Positions 34,932-43,905 of a DNA stretch of 64,000 nt are shown piece after piece (within the stretch, counting starts at the first letter, position 1; every line of letters starts with the position of its first letter). The notes beneath the pieces were generated by a model. It was not told the DNA's origin. It searched no databases and saw only the letters and a list, made by a program, of their open reading frames with translations. The DNA comes from Suilimivivens sp964402925. Lineage in GTDB: Bacteria > Bacillota > Clostridia > Lachnospirales > Lachnospiraceae. The translations under genes and the position numbers were made by a program. The stretch covers positions 12,728 to 76,727 of the forward strand of contig CAYOED010000006.1 in assembly GCA_964402925.1 (NCBI GenBank). Direction: 5' to 3'.

Positions 34932-35213
34932 CTATCTTACTTTAGACTTCTTTTCGTCTTTTCCGTGTCCTCTATAAGTTCTGGTTGCAACAAATTCACC
35001 TAATTTATGTCCAACCATATCCTCTGTCACATATACAGGCACATGTTTTCTTCCGTCATGCACTGCAAATGTGTGTCCCACAAAAGAGGGGAAGATTGTG
35101 GAACGACGGGACCAGGTCTTAATAACCTGCTTCTGTCCTGCTGCATTCATTGCATCTACTTTTTTAAGCAGACTTGCATCTGCAAAAGGTCCTTTTTTCA
35201 GTGATCTAGCCAT
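34932..35213 (-). CDS. rpsS: Ribosomal protein S19
   Basis: 93 residues: RSLKKGPFADASLLKKV, TWSRRSTIFPSFVGHTFAVH and KLGEFVATRTYRGHGKDEK. Complete. Confidence 0.98.
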   Translation of the reverse strand: MARSLKKGPFADASLLKKVDAMNAAGQKQVIKTWSRRSTIFPSFVGHTFAVHDGRKHVPVYVTEDMVGHKLGEFVATRTYRGHGKDEKKSKVR

Positions 35214-35232
35214 TTTCTTCTCTCCTCCTTAA

Positions 35233-36075
35233 TTATTTGATGGCTCTGCCGTCTCTTCTTCTTACGATCAACTTATTAGAAGCTTTTTTCTTCTTACGCG
35301 TCTTAAGTCCGAGAGCAGGCTTGCCCCAAGGTGTGCAGGGACCGGGACGTCCGATACCGGTCTTTCCTTCACCACCGCCGTGAGGATGGTCGTTCGGGTT
35401 CATAACAGAACCACGTACTGTAGGGCGGATACCCATATGGCGCTTACGTCCTGCTTTACCAATCTTAATCAGGCTGTGATCAACATTACCTACAACACCA
35501 ACTGTTGCACGGCAGTTAATCGGCACCATTCTCATTTCGCCTGAAGGAAGACGAAGTGTTGCATATTTTCCTTCTTTTGCCATCAACTGCGCACTGTTTC
35601 CAGCGGAACGTACCAGCTGACCGCCCTTACCGGGATATAATTCAACGTTGTGTACCTGTGTACCAACGGGAATTGCTGCTAAAGGAAGGCAATTGCCGAT
35701 TCTCACTTCGGCTTCGGATCCGTTCATGACCTTCATGCCGTCTTTTAATCCTTCGGGAGCAATGATATATGCCTTTTCCCCGTCTGCATAACAGATTAGT
35801 GCAATGTTTGCAGTTCTGTTAGGATCATATTCGATTCCGATTACTGTTGCAGGAATTCCATCCTTATTTCTCTTGAAATCTACAATTCTGTATTTTCTCT
35901 TGGAACCGCCTCCGCGGTGTCTTACTGTGATTTTACCCTGATTATTACGACCTGAATTCTTCTTCAATGAAGTAACAAGTGATTTCTCCGGTGTTGTCTT
36001 TGTGATTTCCGAGAAATCAGAACCGGTCATATTTCTTCTGGAAGGTGTATATGGGTTATATGTCTTAATTCCCAT
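35233..36075 (-). CDS. rplB: Ribosomal protein L2
   Basis: 280 residues: MGIKTYNPYTPSRRNMTG start, RHRGGGSKRKYRIVDFKR, and the peptidyl-transferase-proximal GVVMNPNDHPHGGGEG-type loop (SVMNPNDHPHGGGEGKTG). ATG at 36075 has GAAAGGAG upstream. Confidence 0.98.
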   Translation of the reverse strand: MGIKTYNPYTPSRRNMTGSDFSEITKTTPEKSLVTSLKKNSGRNNQGKITVRHRGGGSKRKYRIVDFKRNKDGIPATVIGIEYDPNRTANIALICYADGEKAYIIAPEGLKDGMKVMNGSEAEVRIGNCLPLAAIPVGTQVHNVELYPGKGGQLVRSAGNSAQLMAKEGKYATLRLPSGEMRMVPINCRATVGVVGNVDHSLIKIGKAGRKRHMGIRPTVRGSVMNPNDHPHGGGEGKTGIGRPGPCTPWGKPALGLKTRKKKKASNKLIVRRRDGRAIK

Positions 36076-36136
36076 GACTCTTTCTCCTTTCAAGTCCCAT
36101 TTCATATCGCACTTTTTTGTGCATAGTTTCTATCTT

Positions 36137-36436
36137 TTAGAGCCCAGCAAAAATTTCAATTTCCTTGCTGTCTTCTGTCAGCCACACGATTGCCTTTTTG
36201 GTCTTTGCAGTCTTACCGTATGTCATGCCGCGTCTTTTGGTCTTTCCATCCATGTTCATGGTGTTGACCTTGGCAACCTTTGTTCCTTCGAACATCTTTT
36301 CAACTGCTTCTTTGATCATCGTCTTATTTGCTTCGGGATGAACCAAAAAAGTATATTTCTTTTCGCTCATACCAGCCATACTCTTTTCAGTAATAACCGG
36401 TTTAAGGATTACGTCATAATATTGAATTGCTGCCAT
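36137..36436 (-). CDS. rplW: Ribosomal protein L23
   Basis: 99 residues: YYDVILKPVITEKSMAGM, FLVHPEANKTMIKEAVEKMF and GKTKRRGMTYGKT. It lies at the tunnel exit and docks trigger factor and SRP. It overlaps the rplD stop by one base. Confidence 0.98.
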   Translation of the reverse strand: MAAIQYYDVILKPVITEKSMAGMSEKKYTFLVHPEANKTMIKEAVEKMFEGTKVAKVNTMNMDGKTKRRGMTYGKTAKTKKAIVWLTEDSKEIEIFAGL

Positions 36437-37056
36437 TATGCATACACCTCCTCAATCTTCGCTACGGCATCCTTGGTGAGAACCAGTGTGTCACCTTTAA
36501 GGATATCGTAAACATTCATTGTGTTAACCTGTGCTGTATCAACAGTGGGAAGGTTTCTTGCAGATAAAACAATTTTTTCATCAGCGTCAGCGATTACAAC
36601 CAGTGCCTTGTTTACTTTCAGATTGTCCATCACTGCTTTGAACTTCTTGGTCTTGATTTCATCAAACTTAAGTTCATCTACTACGATCAGCTTTCCATCC
36701 TGTACTCTGCTTGTGAGAACGGATTTAAGCGCTGCTCTCTTTTCTTTCTTATTTAATTTGAATGAATAGTCTCTTGGAACGGGTGCAAATACAACACCGC
36801 CGCCTTTCCACTGGGGAGCTCTTGTTGAACCCTGTCTTGCGTGACCGGTTCCTTTCTGTCTCCAAGGTTTTCTACCGCCGCCGGAAACTTCAGAACGTGT
36901 TTTTGCCTTCTGTGTTCCCTGACGCTTATTAGCAAGATGCTGCACAACTGCCATGTGTACCAGGTGTTCGTTAACTGAAACCCCGAATACCGCATCGTTT
37001 AATTCCATTGTGCCGACTTCTTTGCCTTCCATATTATAAACAGATACGTTTGCCAT
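36436..37056 (-). CDS. rplD: Ribosomal protein L4
   Basis: 206 residues: RQGTQKAKTRSEVSGGGRKP and WRQKGTGHARQGSTRAPQW form the tunnel loop. L4 represses the S10 operon in some bacteria through the leader before rpsJ. Confidence 0.98.
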   Translation of the reverse strand: MANVSVYNMEGKEVGTMELNDAVFGVSVNEHLVHMAVVQHLANKRQGTQKAKTRSEVSGGGRKPWRQKGTGHARQGSTRAPQWKGGGVVFAPVPRDYSFKLNKKEKRAALKSVLTSRVQDGKLIVVDELKFDEIKTKKFKAVMDNLKVNKALVVIADADEKIVLSARNLPTVDTAQVNTMNVYDILKGDTLVLTKDAVAKIEEVYA

Positions 37057-37084
37057 CTGAATGGTCCTCCTTTCATCAATCAGC

Positions 37085-37768
37085 TTAAGCCATAGCCTTA
37101 ACAGTTTCTTTGATTGTAACTAAGGCTTTCTTCGGTCCGGGTACTGCACCCTTTACAAGAAGCAAATTCTTTTCAGCATCTACTCTTACAACTTCAAGGT
37201 TCTGCACTGTAACCTTCACGCAGCCCATGTGGCCAGGCATTCCTTTGCCCTTAAATACACGGCTCGGTGAAGAGCAGGCGCCATTGGAACCTTGATGACG
37301 ATGGAATTTGGAACCATGCGCCATGGGACCTCTGTGCTGACCGTGTCTCTTGATTGCGCCCTGGAATCCTTTACCTTTGGAAATCGCAGATGCATCAATC
37401 TTATCGCCAGCCTCAAACATATCCACTTTGATTTCACTTCCAAGTGTATATTCCTCGGCATTATCAAACTTGAACTCTCTGACATATCTCTTGCAGGAAA
37501 CACCTGCCTTATCGAAATGCCCCTTCAGAGCCTTGTTAACGCCATGTCTGTGAATGACTTCTTTCTTTCCGCTCTTGTCCTTGTTTACAATTCTTTCCTT
37601 CTTGTCAACAAAGCCAACCTGTACTGCGCTGTAACCATCATTTTCAACTGTCTTGATCTGTGTTACCACACAGGGTCCAGCCTGAAGTACAGTTACAGGA
37701 ATCAAGCTGCCATCCTCACCAAAAATCTGAGTCATTCCGATTTTGGTAGCTAAAATACCTTTTTTCAT
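37085..37768 (-). CDS. rplC: Ribosomal protein L3
   Basis: 227 residues: MKKGILATKIGMTQIF start, SKGKGFQGAIKRHGQHRGPM and GCVKVTVQNLEVVRVDAEKN. The glutamine methylated in other bacteria lies in the HRHQGSNGACSSPSR stretch. GGAGG precedes the ATG. Confidence 0.98.
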   Translation of the reverse strand: MKKGILATKIGMTQIFGEDGSLIPVTVLQAGPCVVTQIKTVENDGYSAVQVGFVDKKERIVNKDKSGKKEVIHRHGVNKALKGHFDKAGVSCKRYVREFKFDNAEEYTLGSEIKVDMFEAGDKIDASAISKGKGFQGAIKRHGQHRGPMAHGSKFHRHQGSNGACSSPSRVFKGKGMPGHMGCVKVTVQNLEVVRVDAEKNLLLVKGAVPGPKKALVTIKETVKAMA

Positions 37769-37830
37769 TTCTTTACCTCCATTTGCTTCTACAGCGGGCC
37801 TCTATCGGGCCATTCTAGTGTAATGGTTTC

Positions 37831-38148
37831 TTACTTGTTTTTCATCTTGATATCAATATACACACCGGCAGGCATCTCTAATCTCTGCAGAGCATCTACC
37901 GTCTTAGGTGTAGGTGTGATGATATCGATCAGTCTCTTGTGAGTTCTCTGTTCGAACTGTTCTCTGGAATCTTTGTACTTGTGAACCGCTCTTAAGATTG
38001 TAACAACTTCCTTCTTAGTGGGAAGGGGTACCGGTCCGCTTACCTGTGATCCATTCTTCTTGACTGTTTCGATGATTTTTTTGGCAGATGCATCAACCAG
38101 CTGATGATCATAAGCCTTGAGTGTGATTCTCATTACTTGACTTGCCAT
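37831..38148 (-). CDS. rpsJ: Ribosomal protein S10
   Basis: 105 residues: MRITLKAYDHQLVDASAKKI, SGPVPLPTKKEVVTILR and THKRLIDIITPTPKTVDALQ. It is the first gene of the large operon that runs to rplQ; AAAGGAGG precedes the ATG. Confidence 0.98.
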   Translation of the reverse strand: MASQVMRITLKAYDHQLVDASAKKIIETVKKNGSQVSGPVPLPTKKEVVTILRAVHKYKDSREQFEQRTHKRLIDIITPTPKTVDALQRLEMPAGVYIDIKMKNK

Positions 38149-38452
38149 AAAAAAAGTCGCCTCCTTTTCGCACTTTTAAATGAATTAAGTACGACAAGCG
38201 GTGACTGTACACTCTCCCGTGCGTGTCCTGCCTCTCTTTAAAGTTAAGCACAGATTTCTCTGCGCACTTTAAGGGGCACGCTTAACGCCCGTGTTTCTGT
38301 CTTATTCGACAGACGATATGTTTGTACAGTGACTTGCCGTCAGGTTCTTAGGTCTGGCAGTTGCCAGCCTCTTGACATTCGCTCCACGGAAAACCTGCAG
38401 TGCCTTTCGGCAAAGCAGCAACCTCACGCTTCATCGCTATCATGCCACAGCA
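38149..38452 (-). promoter_or_regulatory. About 300-base leader of the S10 operon
   Basis: No gene. Several stems are visible on the minus strand: GCTTTGCCGAAAGGC near the 5' end, GGCTGGCAACTGCCAG, a hairpin CTTAAAGT-GCGCAGA/TCTGTGC-ACTTTAAAG at about 38233-38271, and a long-range pairing of TCACTGTACA (about 38327) with TGTACAGTCACC (about 38200). Such length and folding fit an autoregulated S10 leader; that L4 binds it is inferred from other bacteria. Confidence 0.6.
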
Positions 38453-38458
38453 ATTGAT

Positions 38459-38487
38459 AGTATACATGATGTTTTCGAATCATGCAA
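38459..38487 (-). promoter_or_regulatory. Promoter of the S10-spc-alpha operon
   Basis: On the minus strand TTGCAT (38487-38482), 17 bases, TATACT (38464-38459). It drives about 17 kb of ribosomal genes. Confidence 0.85.
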
Positions 38488-38522
38488 GGGGTTTTTGAAA
38501 TTTTTTTTGATGTTTTGAAATG

Positions 38523-38619
38523 AGCGGGGGGATGGGGTTCAGATAGGGGGAGGGACGTGAGAGGATTTGGGGCGGGGAGGCGGGGCGTTAGGGGCAAAGC
38601 GCAACTCCCCCGCTCTCAC
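38523..38619. other. G-rich stretch between putP-like gene and S10 promoter
   Basis: The plus strand has many runs of four or more G. At 38569-38594 four G4 runs are spaced by 1, 4 and 5 bases, the canonical quadruplex pattern. GTGAGAG (38557-38563) can pair with CTCTCAC (38613-38619), and GAGCGGGGG (38523-38531) with CCCCCGCTC (38607-38615). No gene is present here. Confidence 0.55.
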
Positions 38620-40170
38620 CTACTCCTCATCGAAGTTGATTTTCTTCTGTAGGACATCCTCAAACTCCTCTATCATTTCAGCAGAGGGCGCAGGTGTTAC
38701 CAAGCTTACGATTATAATAGCCAATACGCTTACTGCAAATCCTACTGCCAATGAGTAAAGTCCCGTAAAGCTTCCCAAAGTCTGTCCCTGAACAAGGGGG
38801 ATGTAATCCCATATGATTACAGTGAGGGCTCCTGATGCGATACCTGCAACTGCTCCAGAGAAGTTGGTGCGTTTCCAGTAAAGGGAAAGAAGCACTGTGG
38901 GACCAAAAGCAGCTCCAAGACCTGCCCACGCATTAGATACAAGTCCCATGATAGAACTGTTGGGATCAAGAGCAATCAGATATGCAAGAACCGCAATGAC
39001 AAGTACGGTAATACGGCTGATTCTGAACACTGTCTTTTCAGATGCATCTTTCTTGATAATTCCTTTGAATATATCCTCCGCCACGCTGGATGCACTGACA
39101 AGAAGCTGTGAATCCGCCGTGGACATGATCGCGGCCAGAATACCGCACAGGAAAATTCCCGCGATAATCGGAAGTCTTACATCTTCCGTAAATAGTTTGA
39201 TGATCATGTTGATAAATACCTTTTCTTCTTCTCCGCCGGTAAGAACGGTAGGATAAAGGTAAGCACGTCCTACCACACCGATCACCCAGGCAAGCACCAA
39301 AGAAAGGAATACCCAGACGATAGCAATCCCTTTGGATTTATTTAACTCTTTTTCATTCTTAACTGCCATAAAGCGTACCAGAATATGAGGCATACCGCAA
39401 TAGCCCAGTCCCCATGCAAGCCCTGATATAATATCTACTGCACGGTAGGTTTCACCGCCATTGCTGAATAAGCTTAAGAAAGCCTGCGAACCGCCGGCTA
39501 CGCCGCTCATTTCTATATTAGAAAGGACACTGCCAGCACCAATAATGCCAAGTGCCACAAGCGGAACTGCCAAAAGTGCTACAAGCATGAGCGTTCCCTG
39601 AATAAAATCGGTAGTACACACTGCCATGAATCCGCCCAGGAACGTATAGACCAATATGACGATTGCTCCAATGGTCAGGGCAATCTTATAATCCACACCA
39701 AATACCGAATTGAACAATTTGCCGCCTGCTGCCAGCGCTGACGCTGTATATACCAGGAAAAATATTACGATTGTTATCGATGAAATAAAAAGCAGAATTC
39801 TCTTTTTATCATGAAATCTGTTTTCAAAGTAGGTCGGAAGGGTCAGCGCGTTATTTGCGCGGATCGTATATCTGCGAAGACGTCCCGCAATAAAAAGCCA
39901 GTTGAACACCGTTCCTATAAACAGTCCGATTGCAATCCATGCCTGTCCTGTTCCTAACGCATAAATAGAACCCGGAAGTCCCATCAGAAGCCATCCGCTC
40001 ATATCCGAAGCCTGTGCAGATAAAGCTGCCACCCATCCACCAAGCTTTCTGCCACCGAGGAAATAATCCTCCGTACTGCTATTTTTCTTTGCATACATTG
40101 CCCCTACTCCAACCATGAGCAGGAGATAAAGGGCAAATGCAACAATAATCCATCCTATTGAATCACTCAT
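38620..40170 (-). CDS. putP: Sodium:solute symporter, proline permease type
   Basis: 516 residues with about 13 membrane helices. SSF-family hallmarks are YFLGGRKLGGWVAALSAQAS with DMSGWLLMGLPG, and GYCGMPHILVRFMAV in the middle; the sodium-site region AAIMSTADSQLLVSAS matches PutP. The likely role is uptake of proline with sodium ions. ATG at 40170 has GGAGGAG upstream. It has its own promoter. The symbol is by family resemblance, not proof of substrate. Confidence 0.88.
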   Translation of the reverse strand: MSDSIGWIIVAFALYLLLMVGVGAMYAKKNSSTEDYFLGGRKLGGWVAALSAQASDMSGWLLMGLPGSIYALGTGQAWIAIGLFIGTVFNWLFIAGRLRRYTIRANNALTLPTYFENRFHDKKRILLFISSITIVIFFLVYTASALAAGGKLFNSVFGVDYKIALTIGAIVILVYTFLGGFMAVCTTDFIQGTLMLVALLAVPLVALGIIGAGSVLSNIEMSGVAGGSQAFLSLFSNGGETYRAVDIISGLAWGLGYCGMPHILVRFMAVKNEKELNKSKGIAIVWVFLSLVLAWVIGVVGRAYLYPTVLTGGEEEKVFINMIIKLFTEDVRLPIIAGIFLCGILAAIMSTADSQLLVSASSVAEDIFKGIIKKDASEKTVFRISRITVLVIAVLAYLIALDPNSSIMGLVSNAWAGLGAAFGPTVLLSLYWKRTNFSGAVAGIASGALTVIIWDYIPLVQGQTLGSFTGLYSLAVGFAVSVLAIIIVSLVTPAPSAEMIEEFEDVLQKKINFDEE

Positions 40171-40236
40171 TTTTCTCCTCCGTTCCAATGCGCATTTCCA
40201 TTCTCTTTGCTCTGCTGCTTAGCGCATTTCTTATAT

Positions 40237-40265
40237 ACTATATATGAGCAGCCCTTATCAGTCAA
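40237..40265 (-). promoter_or_regulatory. Promoter of the putP-like gene
   Basis: On the minus strand TTGACT (40265-40260), 17 bases, TATAGT (40242-40237), 67 bases before the start codon. Confidence 0.8.
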
Positions 40266-40338
40266 CCCAAAATTTGCCACGACACTGTATAGCCAAAAAC
40301 AAATGCATCATACCAAGATACATCTTCCTATAAAATCA

Positions 40339-40366
40339 GGAAAGGGTGTAGATTCACACCCTTCCC
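40339..40366 (-). terminator. Terminator behind the GGDEF gene
   Basis: GGGAAGGGTGT pairs with ACACCCTTTCC around a 6-base loop just after the GGDEF stop; TGATTTTAT follows on the minus strand. A run of T also follows on the plus strand. Confidence 0.75.
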
Positions 40367-40370
40367 TTTT

Positions 40371-43300
40371 TTAATCTGAATATTTCACATCTCCCTTTGT
40401 GGAGTGCTTAATCATATAAAGCACCTCGTCCGCTTTCGAGATTGTTTCTGCAATCTCATCATCACTCGTAATCCCTCTCATGGCTGCTATTCCAATGGAA
40501 CAGGACAATTCTTTTTCCTCGGGAATGACCACCTCTTTTTCTTCCATCTCTGCAATGATATCCGCAAATCCCTTTCTTTCTCTAATTGTATTAAGGATAC
40601 TCCTTCCAATCGCCAATGCCCTTTCCTTATCCACAAATTTTAGGCTGATTAAGAATTCATCGCCGCCATATCTGGCTGCAAATCCGCTATTCCCTGATAC
40701 CTGGCGCAGAATTTCCGCCACCTCTTTTAAGATCCGGTCCCCTGCCGCATGCCCAAAGGTGTCATTGTAATATTTAAAATTATCCAGATCTATATAGAGG
40801 AACGTAATATCCTGTGTTACGCGCCTTTCTACCCATCCTTTGATTGTCTGGTAAAAACCCTCCCTGTTGTACAGAGCCGTCAGATAATCCGTAATTGCTG
40901 CTCTTTCCAGACTGCTGTTAATACATCTGATTTGTTCTTCATTTTCCAGTTTTCCCACTGAATTCTGGAACTGCAAAAGTACCAGATTAAAAAATTCCAT
41001 ATCACTTTCATCCAGCATAAACTTCGTTCGAGGCGCATTCCAGTTATCCTTCATCATAATATACATAATAAAAACACTGTTTAATTTTTCGTCAGTATAA
41101 TAAGGAAGGCATACCATGGAGCAGATCTGCGTGATTCCAAATAACGAAATAATGCGATTGTACTCCATGTGATTCTTTTTTAATTTGGAGGTGACAAAAC
41201 CGGAGCGATGAACAGAAAAATATCTGGTGATTTTCTCAATATCCGCCGCGCCCAAAGCCACCTGTTTTGTATCAAAACAGATATCCGGCTGTCCATCTTT
41301 ATACCGGATATAAATCATGGAATCAATACTGAAACTCAGCATAAATGAATTAAGTGCGTTTTGAACCAGATCAGTAAAGTTCTTTCCTGAAATATCAATC
41401 ATTTTCTGCCAGGCTAAAACAAATTTCATCTGTTTTTTCAATGCCGCATAATCTTTAATAATTCCGGCCTGCTTTGTTGCCATCTGTATTTTCTGCAGCG
41501 TAATACCTGAAAGTTCCACCGCCTTTTTGTGATTCTGTTCATACTTCGTTCCCCGGCGCGCCGCTTCCAACATGCACCGCTTTTCGGAAACGCCGCACTG
41601 TTTTACATACCGGAGTCCTCTTTCAATCACCGCCTCTGCTTCCTCGTATCTTCCAACCTTTTTTAACATTTCCGCAAGAGTAATCTCATATTGCACCATA
41701 CTGAAAAATTGATATCCCGTGCTTCTTTCCACATAGATTCTTGCACTCTCCATATAAGCAAGCGCTTCTTCATATCTGCCCTTATCGCTGTCCATAAGTG
41801 CGCTGACATAATAATATAGAAAAAGATCATCATCACATGACGTATATGACGAGTCAAGCTTTCTGTTTTGAATCTTTTCCTCTATTGGACGGCTTAAAAT
41901 ATGCCCTAAAAACTGAAGTGCATTATCCAGATAAATCCGTGTGTCATACTTTCTTCCAAGCCGGTAAGAACAAAGCGCAAGAAGACCAAATATCTTTGAG
42001 ATATTGCAGACTCGCAGATCATTCAAATGAAGTATATTAATAATTTTCAGACAACTTAACAGATAATTATATGCCGTCTCATTCTCACCTGCAAGCATAC
42101 AGTTAATCGCCATGTTATACAGCGTTTCTCCTATATAATCCACTTTGTTCAGCTGAAAATAAATGGCAATTGCCTTATTATAATAACCGTTCGCCTCCTC
42201 ATACTGCTCAGCGGCACAGCAATTGTAGCCCAGCCCATTATAAATATCCGCAAGCTTAAACGGATCCTTATCCCCCACTATCTCCATGGATTTATAGTAA
42301 TAATGGTTGGTTACATGAAACAAACCAAACAATGACGAAAGCATAATATTTTTTCGGTACGCAATAAGCAGAAGATTTTCGTTGCCATGCTTCCGTGCAA
42401 TCTCTATTCCTTTTTTAAAATGGACAAGAACCGATTCGTCCCTTTTACTTTCACCAATAAGCCTGACATCATTATCATATGCAAAAACGTATGTGTATGC
42501 CAGATGGTTTTCGTACCCATATCGCTTCGCCTGTTCAAAAAATTCCGGCGAAACATCAATATCTGTAGAACAAAAGAAAATATTATGCCAACCTGACATC
42601 CTGACCATCACTTCCAGAAGACTTGCCAGAAACTGATGATATCCGCTCAAATTCTTCCCTGCTACTTCCCTGCAGACGTCCGCACATTCCTTTGCCGTAT
42701 TAAGATTGCCGCTGTACATCTGTATCTGTCCAAACAAATAGTAATACCAGAATCTCTTTTCCACAGACTTATCTTTACTCGAAAGGAGATGGATATTATC
42801 ACATAAGAGCATCGCTCTTGGCATATCGGAATAGAGTGAAAGCAGAGCATAAAGCATATAGAATTTAAAGACACTATCCTCATCGACAGAAAGTCTTTCT
42901 ACTTCAATTTTATGGTAAACAAAAGCCAGATAATATTGCGCCTGTTCATAGTCCAACAGATAATACATATTGTGCAGCTGTATCAGATACTCTTCAATGG
43001 CGCTGTTCTCAAAACAAAAACAACTGTTTTCCTCTTCGACTTTAATTTCATCTCCTCCGCCGTTTACAACGTAATTATGATCCTCCAGCTTTTCCATCCA
43101 GCTCTCCCATGACTCCGCCACATGCGGCAGCTGGGAATGAAGTTCATTAAAGGCGCCATACACAAAAATGTTTCCATCCTCTTGCTCCATCAATTTCTGC
43201 AAAAGCAATACTGTGGATTTGGATGCAATATTCAAATTATCCAGCAGAAAAAGCATAGGATATTTTCTGGACAATCTTGTAAGTACATCAGCCATTGATT

Positions 43301-43697
43301 TCAGCATCTGCTGTTTTTCATAATCAATCTCATCCGGCAGGATTTCTTCCCTTCTACTATACACCAAGTCGCTTACTATATTTTCAAAAATGGATTTCTG
43401 CAATGAATAAACAGAAAATTGTGCAATGAATTCCTCCGGAGTTTTATCGTTCTCGTAGGTTTCGTAAAGAAATCTGATCACGTCTATGAACGGTTCAAAG
43501 GCGCCTATCATCTTAGATGCGTCAAAGCGTTTAAAAAACACACAGAAATCAGGATGCTTTACTTTTGCTGTTTCTGCATCCTCATTTGTAATCGCAAACG
43601 TATTATAATGCTTTACAATCGTAAATCGATTCCCCCGTGTTTCTCCTGTAAGGTTTCCCATCATCGGCGCAATATATGTTTCGTAATAAATCCCCAT
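40371..43697 (-). CDS. Large diguanylate cyclase with TPR region and NTPase-like N-terminus
   Basis: 1108 residues, no membrane helix. Residues 1-250 look like the remains of an AAA/STAND NTPase: a Walker-B-like MLFLLDNLN near 150 and downstream helices are seen, but no P loop. Residues about 260-720 are helical repeats of the TPR kind (LADIYNGLGYNCCAAEQYEEANGYYNKA). A GAF-like region (about 765-905) follows, then a GGDEF domain with intact GGDEF at 1011-1015 and the substrate-binding LDNFKYYNDTFGHAAGD. It should make cyclic-di-GMP, opposing the HD-GYP enzyme at 10.8 kb. ATG at 43697 has AGGAGG upstream. Confidence 0.88.
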   Translation of the reverse strand: MGIYYETYIAPMMGNLTGETRGNRFTIVKHYNTFAITNEDAETAKVKHPDFCVFFKRFDASKMIGAFEPFIDVIRFLYETYENDKTPEEFIAQFSVYSLQKSIFENIVSDLVYSRREEILPDEIDYEKQQMLKSMADVLTRLSRKYPMLFLLDNLNIASKSTVLLLQKLMEQEDGNIFVYGAFNELHSQLPHVAESWESWMEKLEDHNYVVNGGGDEIKVEEENSCFCFENSAIEEYLIQLHNMYYLLDYEQAQYYLAFVYHKIEVERLSVDEDSVFKFYMLYALLSLYSDMPRAMLLCDNIHLLSSKDKSVEKRFWYYYLFGQIQMYSGNLNTAKECADVCREVAGKNLSGYHQFLASLLEVMVRMSGWHNIFFCSTDIDVSPEFFEQAKRYGYENHLAYTYVFAYDNDVRLIGESKRDESVLVHFKKGIEIARKHGNENLLLIAYRKNIMLSSLFGLFHVTNHYYYKSMEIVGDKDPFKLADIYNGLGYNCCAAEQYEEANGYYNKAIAIYFQLNKVDYIGETLYNMAINCMLAGENETAYNYLLSCLKIINILHLNDLRVCNISKIFGLLALCSYRLGRKYDTRIYLDNALQFLGHILSRPIEEKIQNRKLDSSYTSCDDDLFLYYYVSALMDSDKGRYEEALAYMESARIYVERSTGYQFFSMVQYEITLAEMLKKVGRYEEAEAVIERGLRYVKQCGVSEKRCMLEAARRGTKYEQNHKKAVELSGITLQKIQMATKQAGIIKDYAALKKQMKFVLAWQKMIDISGKNFTDLVQNALNSFMLSFSIDSMIYIRYKDGQPDICFDTKQVALGAADIEKITRYFSVHRSGFVTSKLKKNHMEYNRIISLFGITQICSMVCLPYYTDEKLNSVFIMYIMMKDNWNAPRTKFMLDESDMEFFNLVLLQFQNSVGKLENEEQIRCINSSLERAAITDYLTALYNREGFYQTIKGWVERRVTQDITFLYIDLDNFKYYNDTFGHAAGDRILKEVAEILRQVSGNSGFAARYGGDEFLISLKFVDKERALAIGRSILNTIRERKGFADIIAEMEEKEVVIPEEKELSCSIGIAAMRGITSDDEIAETISKADEVLYMIKHSTKGDVKYSD

Positions 43698-43818
43698 GAA
43701 GCAGTACCTCCTGTCAGACAAACTTCCCCCTCTGCCAGCCTGCCATCCATAAATATCATATCACGAAAATGCACGGAATACTATAACAAATTGCTTTTAT
43801 CTTTAGCCCAAAAGCATT

Positions 43819-43836
43819 TTTGCTCATTTGAGCAAA
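43819..43836. promoter_or_regulatory. Perfect 8-bp dyad touching the DUF1015 promoter
   Basis: TTTGCTCA, two bases, TGAGCAAA. It ends one base before the -35 box of the plus-strand promoter and lies 120 bases before the divergent GGDEF gene, so it is a likely binding site for a regulator of one or both genes. Confidence 0.6.
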
Positions 43837-43866
43837 TTGACACTTTTATGGTTTTCAACGTATAAT
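43837..43866 (+). promoter_or_regulatory. Promoter of the DUF1015 gene
   Basis: Perfect TTGACA (43837-43842), 18 bases, perfect TATAAT (43861-43866), 39 bases before the start codon. Confidence 0.85.
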
Positions 43867-43905
43867 AATTATCATCAATCAACTTAAGAAAAAGGAGAAT
43901 TTCAC

